From the NCBI RefSeq assembly GCF_023078455.1, contig NZ_CP095740.1, positions 1,414,001 to 1,478,000 on the forward strand: a stretch of 64,000 nt of DNA. Direction: 5' to 3'. Each line of letters begins with the position of its first letter. Positions within the stretch are counted from its first letter, which is position 1. Below the pieces are notes generated by a model. It did no database searches, was not told where the DNA came from, and saw only the letters and a program-made list of their open reading frames with translations. Origin of the DNA: Luteibacter aegosomatis. GTDB taxonomy: Bacteria > Pseudomonadota > Gammaproteobacteria > Xanthomonadales > Rhodanobacteraceae. Position numbers and translations under genes: made by a program. Below, piece after piece: positions 58,259 to 64,000 of this stretch.

Positions 58259-58350
58259 GGAATAATCCGACCGTATGTCGGCCGTGGCTCCGCCGCGGTC
58301 CCGCGCTCGGTTAAATTCCAGCCTGTAGGACCATAGGCGGGGGAATCAGG

Positions 58351-58899
58351 GTGAATTGCATGTCATCGCCGCGCGCGCAGCGGGGCGTATCGCTCATCGA
58401 AGTGCTCATGGCCGTGCTGATCTTCACGATCGGCCTGATCGGCCTGGGTGGCCTTCTGATCACTGCTACGCGGGCCAACACCACGGCCTACGTGCGCACG
58501 CAGGTGACCTTCCTCGCCAACAGCATGGCCGACCGCATGCGGGCCAATCCCATGGGGCTGTGGAAAAACAGCTACGACAGCGATAACTATCCCATCTCCG
58601 GCACGGCGCCGGCCTGCGACGCGGCGACCGGCTGCGCCCCCGGCGACGTCGCCCTTCGCGACCAGATCCTGTGGAGCCAGCAATTGCAGGCGACGCTGCC
58701 TGCCCTGGGCAAGACATCGATCAAGTGTGTCAAGGCATCCGGCTTCGACCCGACGGCGCAATATGGGCTCCGTCCGCCATATAGCGGTACCTGCACGATG
58801 TCGATCACCTGGGCCGAGCGCGGCGTGGCCATCGGTGGGGGCGACGACAACACCGGCTCCAACAACCTTCAGTCCTTTACCTGGGTATTCGAGCCATGA
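58351..58899 (+). CDS. pilV: Type IV pilus minor pilin PilV
   Basis: A 182-residue prepilin. The type III signal ends in RG, with cleavage before VSLIEVLMAVLIF and Glu5 present, followed by the hydrophobic helix that packs in the pilus. The globular part has Cys residues (PACDAATGCAP, IKCVKA, GTCTMS), likely disulfides. Minor pilins prime pilus assembly and help display PilY1. GTG 58351 or ATG 58360 could start it. It overlaps pilW by ATGA. Confidence 0.9.
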   Translation: MNCMSSPRAQRGVSLIEVLMAVLIFTIGLIGLGGLLITATRANTTAYVRTQVTFLANSMADRMRANPMGLWKNSYDSDNYPISGTAPACDAATGCAPGDVALRDQILWSQQLQATLPALGKTSIKCVKASGFDPTAQYGLRPPYSGTCTMSITWAERGVAIGGGDDNTGSNNLQSFTWVFEP

Positions 58900-60218
58900 G
58901 CCAGCCACGCATTGTCCATCGCCAGCGTGGCGTCACCCTGGTCGAACTGATGGTGGCGATGGTACTTGGACTCATCGTAGCCGGCGGAATCGTCACGCTG
59001 TTCCTGTCGACCTCCTCGAGCAACCGGGCGCAGACCCAGATGGCCCGCTTGCAGGAAGAAGGGCGCTACGCCATCACCCGCATCAGCGCCGATCTGAAGA
59101 TGGCTGGGGCTCAGTACTGCAACAGCACCGGAGGCATCGCCACCGCCGGCTCGTCCGGCGTCTCGCTGGACGGGCTGCGCGCGCCTCGCGTGCTGGCCAA
59201 TAACCTGACCTTCCCCCAGAACACGACGCCGTGGGGCGGCTCATATCCGGCCAAGCCCACGGCCAGCTATTACCTGCCGTCGTTCTTCTTCATGCGAGGG
59301 TTCCAGTGCACCAAGACGGCGTGCACGCCGAGCAGTCCGCCGACGGCGGCGAACGGGGTTCCCGCGATGGGTACGGCGGTCGGTTCGCGAGTCGTCGGTG
59401 CGGCCGTCCTGCAGTTGCGTTACATCGATTCCGGTCGTGGCTGGGCCATTGGCGGCGCCAGCCAGATCGTCGCGAACAATGACGGAACGATCGCCAATAT
59501 CGCCATATCCAAGCGACCGGAAGAGCCCGATCTCACGGGCATCAATTCCGCCGGCGAAATGATGATGCTGGCCGATTGCTCCTCCTCGCAGATATTCCAG
59601 ACCACGGGCAATCCGACCTTCGTCCCCGCTGGCAGCACGGTGAACTTCGAGCAGCCGAAAGCCCTGAAACCGCAATCGGCACCGAAGCTGTTTCGCGTGA
59701 GCACCGACTTCCGCACCGTCACCTACTTCCTGCAGGTGGTCAGCGACGACGGTACCGCCACGGGAACCAAGACAGGTGCGTTGATGCGTTGCGACAGCAC
59801 CGTCGGCAGCACGTGCCAGGAACTGGTCCGTGGTGTGGAGCGGCTGGACTTCAACTACGGCGTGGAGGACCAGAACGGTTTCCTGCACTACCTTTCGGCA
59901 GCCGACGTCGATTCCCGTGCGGGCTCCACCATTCCCTGCCCGGCGGGCGCGAAGGATTCCACGTCCACCGACATGGGCTGCCTATGGCGTGCCCTGAAAA
60001 CGGTGGAGGTGAACATCCTGATGGATGGGCAGGCGCCACTTTATACGTTGCAGGCCCCCGACCTGGTCTACGCCTATTCGCCTGAGGGCAACTCGACGCC
60101 GAAGGCGCCGGACGCACGCGGTGCGAATGGCATTTCGCCGTCCGACCAGGGTTTCGCCTTGCCGATGCTTCGCCGCCAGTTCAGCACGGTGGTGATGATG
60201 CGTAACTACAACCCGTAA
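58896..60218 (+). CDS. pilW: Type IV pilus minor pilin PilW
   Basis: A 440-residue PilW-type prepilin. N-terminus: RQRGVTLVELMVAMVLGLIVAGGIVTLFL (cleavage after Gly, Glu5 in VTLVE). The large C-terminal part has the PilW features FMRGFQCTKTACTP, VLQLRYIDSGRGWAIGG and ADVDSRAGSTIPCP. The long globular region is typical of PilW. It forms the tip complex with PilV, PilX and PilY1. Confidence 0.92.
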   Translation: MSQPRIVHRQRGVTLVELMVAMVLGLIVAGGIVTLFLSTSSSNRAQTQMARLQEEGRYAITRISADLKMAGAQYCNSTGGIATAGSSGVSLDGLRAPRVLANNLTFPQNTTPWGGSYPAKPTASYYLPSFFFMRGFQCTKTACTPSSPPTAANGVPAMGTAVGSRVVGAAVLQLRYIDSGRGWAIGGASQIVANNDGTIANIAISKRPEEPDLTGINSAGEMMMLADCSSSQIFQTTGNPTFVPAGSTVNFEQPKALKPQSAPKLFRVSTDFRTVTYFLQVVSDDGTATGTKTGALMRCDSTVGSTCQELVRGVERLDFNYGVEDQNGFLHYLSAADVDSRAGSTIPCPAGAKDSTSTDMGCLWRALKTVEVNILMDGQAPLYTLQAPDLVYAYSPEGNSTPKAPDARGANGISPSDQGFALPMLRRQFSTVVMMRNYNP

Positions 60219-60234
60219 CGCGGGAGACGATGCC

Positions 60235-60858
60235 ATGAACCGAAATCCTCCTCTCCTTCGATATGTCCAAGCCAAGACGCAGCGTGGCGTGGTCCTCGTC
60301 ACCGCTTTGATTTTTCTGCTGTTGATTACGATCCTCGCGGTCAGCGCATCGGGTACCTCGCTGCTCCAGCAGAAATTGGCGGGCGGCCTGCGCAACGCGC
60401 AGCTGGCCGAATGGAGCGCGGAATCGGCCCTGCGCGGCGCGGAATGGCGCCTTTGGACGGCCAGCTCGGATACTTCCACGCGCATGATCTGCGGCACGAG
60501 CAGCCTTGCCACGTGCTACCCGTATTCGCCGGACCCCGTCGCCGCGGTGAAGAATTTCCGTAACTCGTCGGGCTGGGTCGTCGAAGGCGCCGTCGAGTAC
60601 AAGCCGGTCAACTTCAAGGACGTTTCCTCCGACAAGACGTTCGCGCTGAAGAACAACCCCTACTACATCATCGAAGACATGGGTATCGAGACGCCGCAGG
60701 GGGCGGGGCAGCAGGCGGAATCGGGGGCTACCGGCGCCAGGGGTGCGGGATACACCGCCGTCGTCCGGCATATCTACCGGATCACCGCCCGTGGCATGGG
60801 CAACAACGACAACGCGATTCGCGTCTTCGAAACCACTTTTGCGGCCAAGGCCAACTGA
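60235..60858 (+). CDS. pilX: Type IV pilus assembly protein PilX
   Basis: A 207-residue PilX-type protein. The N-terminal segment QRGVVLVTALIFLLLITILAVSASGTSLLQQKLAGGLRNAQLAEWSAESALRGAEWRLW is the PilX_N pattern, which like many PilX proteins lacks the conserved Glu5. A Cys pair (MICGTSSLATCYP) follows. GGGAGA lies 8 bases before the ATG. It is translated with pilW and pilY1. Confidence 0.92.
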   Translation: MNRNPPLLRYVQAKTQRGVVLVTALIFLLLITILAVSASGTSLLQQKLAGGLRNAQLAEWSAESALRGAEWRLWTASSDTSTRMICGTSSLATCYPYSPDPVAAVKNFRNSSGWVVEGAVEYKPVNFKDVSSDKTFALKNNPYYIIEDMGIETPQGAGQQAESGATGARGAGYTAVVRHIYRITARGMGNNDNAIRVFETTFAAKAN

Positions 60859-60861
60859 ACC

Positions 60862-63800
60862 ATGAAAGTCCTTTCCACCTATTCACGGATCGGTACCGGC
60901 CTCGTGGCGATGGTGTTGTGCCTGGTCGGCGGCTCGTCCGTCCCCACGCAGGCTCAGACCGCCTCCAAGTACTACACGGTGGATCTCAGCACCGCAACGC
61001 CGGATCTCACCGTGGCGGTTTCGCCGAACATCGCCGTCACGTTCGACGATTCGGGATCGATGGGTTCCACCGCGTTGCCGGACACGCTCGATAATACGCA
61101 GGGTTCGCGCTACTACTATTCGTCGACGACGAACTCGCAGTACTTCAATCCGTCGATCACCTACACGCCGCCCCTGACGGCCGACGGCACCTCGCGCTTT
61201 CCCGATGCCTCATACACCAACGCCTGGCGCGACGGCATCTGCGCCAACACCACGGCGACCAATTGCAGTGGCACCAAGGACCTGTCGCAGGACTTCAACG
61301 ACGATTTCGGCAACAACACCTCGTCGGGCCGGGCAGCTTCCAGCGGAGCGCAGTTTTCCATCCCCAACTACGCCAACGGGGGCGTGAATCCCAGCAGGGG
61401 CAACAACGGCTCCGTGGGTACGAGCGGCGGGTTCTATTGGACTTGCCCCACGGTGAATTCCGACAACGGGTGCACGATCACCGTCATCAATAATGCCGAC
61501 GCGGCGACCAAGAAGAACTTCGCCAACTGGTATTCCTACTACCGCACGCGCAACCTGATGACGCGATCGGCGATAGCCAACGTCTTCGGCGGGCTGGGAA
61601 GCAGCATCCGCGTCGTGTTCCAGAACCTGAACGACAATAATTACAAGTTGCCCGCGACGACGACGTTCAGCGCATTTACCGGCACGGCCCGATCGTCGTT
61701 CTTCACATGGCTATACCAGGTGAGCAACAGCGGCGGTACCCCGACCCGCGTAGCCATCGACAGGGTGGGCAAGATATTCATGTCCGGCAAGGGAGTGAAG
61801 AATTCCACCAATCCTTATTGGGAACCGAACGTCGGTCCGGATTCGGCCGGGTTGGAATTGAGCTGCCGCCTGAACTACAGCCTGCTTGTGACCGACGGTT
61901 ATTGGAACGGGGATGATCCCGGCATCAAGACGCCGACCACGCGTAGCGCGGTGACGCTGCCGGACGGCGTTTCCTACACGGGAACCAACAGCGACAAGAC
62001 CACGGTCATCTACTCCAACGTGCCCACCGCCAGTTATTCCTCCTTATCCGACCTGGCGTTTTACTACTGGGCGACCAACCTGCGTCCAGATTTCACCGCC
62101 AACGGCAAGGCGAAGCTGGACGTGCCGCCTTCCTACGTCGACTACACCGACCAGAACAATCAGCCGGTCAACTGGGACGGCACGGGGACGGCGCCGCGGT
62201 CGCTCTACTTCAATCCGAAGAACGATCCGGCCACGTGGCCGCACGTGGTCCAATACATGATCGCCCTGGGCATCAATGGCTCGCTGGCGTTTCCTGGCGA
62301 CTACAACGACCTGCGCAGCGGCGTCAAGTCATGGCCCATGCCGACGGGCACGGGTAACGGTGACCTGACCGACATCGACGACACCTGGCATGCCGCGATC
62401 AACAGTCGTGGTCAGTACTTCAGCGCGCGCGATCCCGCGGCGCTTTCCAGTGCGCTCAACCAGTTGCTCAGCCGCATCATCGCGCGGACCACGTCGACCG
62501 TGGCGGGCGCCTTGAGCAGTACGGTATTGACGGGAAACGGCGTGACGTACCAGACCGGTTTCGATAGTTCGAACTACAGCGGCTCGTTGGTGGCAAACGT
62601 GGTCGACACGCTCGGCAATATCGGCAGGCAGTTGTGGAGTGCGGGTGAGTTGTTGACCGCGCGCGCGAAAGTCGGCGATACCCGTGTCATCATCACCAGT
62701 TCCGCGCCTGCGGCGGGTCAGGGAACGGCATTCCGTTGGGCGAACATCGGTAGTGCGCTGAAGGCGGCCACCACGGCGACGGACGGTACGACCCCGTTCG
62801 ACGACAGCAACAAGAGCACGCTCGGGCCGGACAAGCTGGCTTACCTTCGTGGCGATTCGAGCAAGGAGGGCACCAATTTCCGTCGCCGTACGTCGACCCT
62901 GGGTGCGATCATCAATTCGCAGTCGGTCTACGTGTCATTCCCCGCCAGCGGCTACAGCGACAGTTTCCCGACGGGCGCGCCCGAGGCCGAGCTCGGCAAC
63001 GACGGTACGCTCAAGTACAGCTACGAAAAGTTCGTGACGGATCATGCCAACCGTGCGCCGACGATCTACGTGGGTGCCAACGACGGCATGCTGCATGCGT
63101 TCGACGCCACGACGAGTTCGACCCCTGCGGGCTCGGTGGACGTGACCCCGTCCCCCGGAGCGGAGCGTTGGGCTTATGTTCCCTATACGGTGTTCGACAA
63201 GCTCGACTACCTGACGCCGAAGTCGGATTTCACATTCATCCCCACGGTGGATGCCACGCCCGTGTACCGCGATGTCTTCTTCAGCTCGGGTACGAAGGGC
63301 TGGCACAGCATCCTCGTGGGAGGCCTTCGCCTGGGCGGCCGCGGCGTTTACGCGCTCGACATCACTGACGCTTCGGCCAGTGAGGCCAACGCGGGAAGCA
63401 AGGTGCTATGGGAGTTCAACAACAAGACCACGCAGGGCGGCAATGCGGTAGGAGCGAACCTCGGCTACACGTATGGTCGCCCCAACATCGGTCGCCTGGC
63501 GAATGGGAAGTGGGTGGTACTGGTGCCCTCGGGTTACTTCCCGAGCAACACTTCCAGCGCACCGTATAACAAGTACGACAAGGATGCGGCATCCCAGCGC
63601 ACGCAGAGCTCGCTGTTCGTGCTCGATGCGCAGACGGGGGCGGTACTGAAGGAACTCGTCACCCCCAAGACGGTGTCGGGCATCAGCGGCAACGTGGTGA
63701 GCTACGGGCTGACCTCGCCGGTGCTTGGCGACTACAACAGCGACCAGATCGACGACGTGGCATTCGCTGGCGACCTGAACGGAAATCTCTGGCGATTCGA

Positions 63801-64000
63801 TCTATCCGACGCGGATCCCAACAAGTGGTCGGTGTCGCTTGCGTTCTATTCGTCCAGCCAGGGAACGCGGCCCATCACGGTCATGCCCCGCCTGTTCGCG
63901 GATCCGACGTCCCAGTTCTTCATGGTGGTGTTCGGCACGGGCAAGTACTTGGGCGGTTCGGACAATACGGCCGACAATTCGTCGGGAGTGCAGTATGTTT
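60862..64000 (+). CDS. pilY1: Type IV pilus tip adhesin/assembly factor PilY1 (3' end outside window)
   Basis: At least 1046 codons, cut by the window edge. A signal peptide ends TQAQT. A von Willebrand A-like MIDAS (DDSGSMGS, about residue 65) and a large central region follow, then the C-terminal PilY1 beta-propeller, including AYLRGDSSKEGTNFRRR, IYVGANDGMLHAFDA, WEFNN and the calcium-site-like DYNSDQIDDVAFAGDLNGNLWRFD. It regulates pilus extension, twitching and surface sensing. It starts 3 bases after the pilX stop. Confidence 0.93.
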   Translation, partial: MKVLSTYSRIGTGLVAMVLCLVGGSSVPTQAQTASKYYTVDLSTATPDLTVAVSPNIAVTFDDSGSMGSTALPDTLDNTQGSRYYYSSTTNSQYFNPSITYTPPLTADGTSRFPDASYTNAWRDGICANTTATNCSGTKDLSQDFNDDFGNNTSSGRAASSGAQFSIPNYANGGVNPSRGNNGSVGTSGGFYWTCPTVNSDNGCTITVINNADAATKKNFANWYSYYRTRNLMTRSAIANVFGGLGSSIRVVFQNLNDNNYKLPATTTFSAFTGTARSSFFTWLYQVSNSGGTPTRVAIDRVGKIFMSGKGVKNSTNPYWEPNVGPDSAGLELSCRLNYSLLVTDGYWNGDDPGIKTPTTRSAVTLPDGVSYTGTNSDKTTVIYSNVPTASYSSLSDLAFYYWATNLRPDFTANGKAKLDVPPSYVDYTDQNNQPVNWDGTGTAPRSLYFNPKNDPATWPHVVQYMIALGINGSLAFPGDYNDLRSGVKSWPMPTGTGNGDLTDIDDTWHAAINSRGQYFSARDPAALSSALNQLLSRIIARTTSTVAGALSSTVLTGNGVTYQTGFDSSNYSGSLVANVVDTLGNIGRQLWSAGELLTARAKVGDTRVIITSSAPAAGQGTAFRWANIGSALKAATTATDGTTPFDDSNKSTLGPDKLAYLRGDSSKEGTNFRRRTSTLGAIINSQSVYVSFPASGYSDSFPTGAPEAELGNDGTLKYSYEKFVTDHANRAPTIYVGANDGMLHAFDATTSSTPAGSVDVTPSPGAERWAYVPYTVFDKLDYLTPKSDFTFIPTVDATPVYRDVFFSSGTKGWHSILVGGLRLGGRGVYALDITDASASEANAGSKVLWEFNNKTTQGGNAVGANLGYTYGRPNIGRLANGKWVVLVPSGYFPSNTSSAPYNKYDKDAASQRTQSSLFVLDAQTGAVLKELVTPKTVSGISGNVVSYGLTSPVLGDYNSDQIDDVAFAGDLNGNLWRFDLSDADPNKWSVSLAFYSSSQGTRPITVMPRLFADPTSQFFMVVFGTGKYLGGSDNTADNSSGVQYV

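Overview
The window reads as the chromosome of a high-GC gammaproteobacterium of the Xanthomonadales, most likely Rhodanobacteraceae (Luteibacter/Dyella-like). This is inferred from gene order (rplU-rpmA-obgE, rpsT, murJ-ribF-ileS-lspA-ispH, then a minor-pilin cluster), large TonB-dependent receptors, a Nudix/ThiE-like fusion and Pseudomonas/Xanthomonas-style REP elements. No taxonomic search was possible.

Region 1 (1 to about 26,060, all genes on +) is the late half of a Mu-like transposable prophage whose order matches Mu/BcepMu-type phages. It runs: lysis (holin-like protein, transglycosylase, nested Rz/Rz1), TraR zinc finger, DUF2730, terminase small and large subunits, DUF935 portal, Mu F-like and G-like head proteins; then protease/scaffold, decoration and major head proteins, gp36/gp37/gp38-like proteins, a short sheath, tube, lipoprotein, tail chaperone with a lambda-type slippery site, tape measure, gp43-gp45; then gp46-gp48, an S74-type tail fibre, two ORFans and a D12-class DNA adenine methylase where Mu carries its modification genes. 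The early region and left end lie outside the window. Three transcription units are each preceded by the same motif (ACAAGNSCTTGAATA followed by a CG-alternating tract), probably a phage-specific late promoter family; this is the most interesting signal here.

Region 2 (26.1-34.5 kb, minus strand) is a secretion/uptake locus: an Oar-like TonB receptor, a second TonB receptor and a secreted S9 prolyl-oligopeptidase-type peptidase. Region 3 (34.6-41.1 kb) holds lgt-thyA, a TetR regulator, folA overlapping a Nudix/ThiE-like fusion, and on minus a crotonase and a periplasmic DUF4139 protein. Region 4 (41.3-55.5 kb) is housekeeping: thioesterase/uvrA on minus, a DUF2059 protein, rplU-rpmA-obgE, rpsT with a TTG start, murJ, ribF, ileS, lspA, ispH (TTG start) and tRNA-Thr(CGT). 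Region 5 (55.8-58.1 kb) has an AhpD-like protein, a degenerate type II dehydroquinase-like protein, a GNAT acetyltransferase and two small convergent genes. Region 6 (58.35 kb to the end) is the type IV pilus minor-pilin operon pilV-pilW-pilX-pilY1, with pilY1 cut by the window edge.

The host part also carries four copies of a palindromic REP pair of about 76 bp, plus one solo fragment, at gene ends. One supplies the last codons of the Nudix/ThiE-like gene. No CRISPR array, rRNA or insertion sequence was seen.
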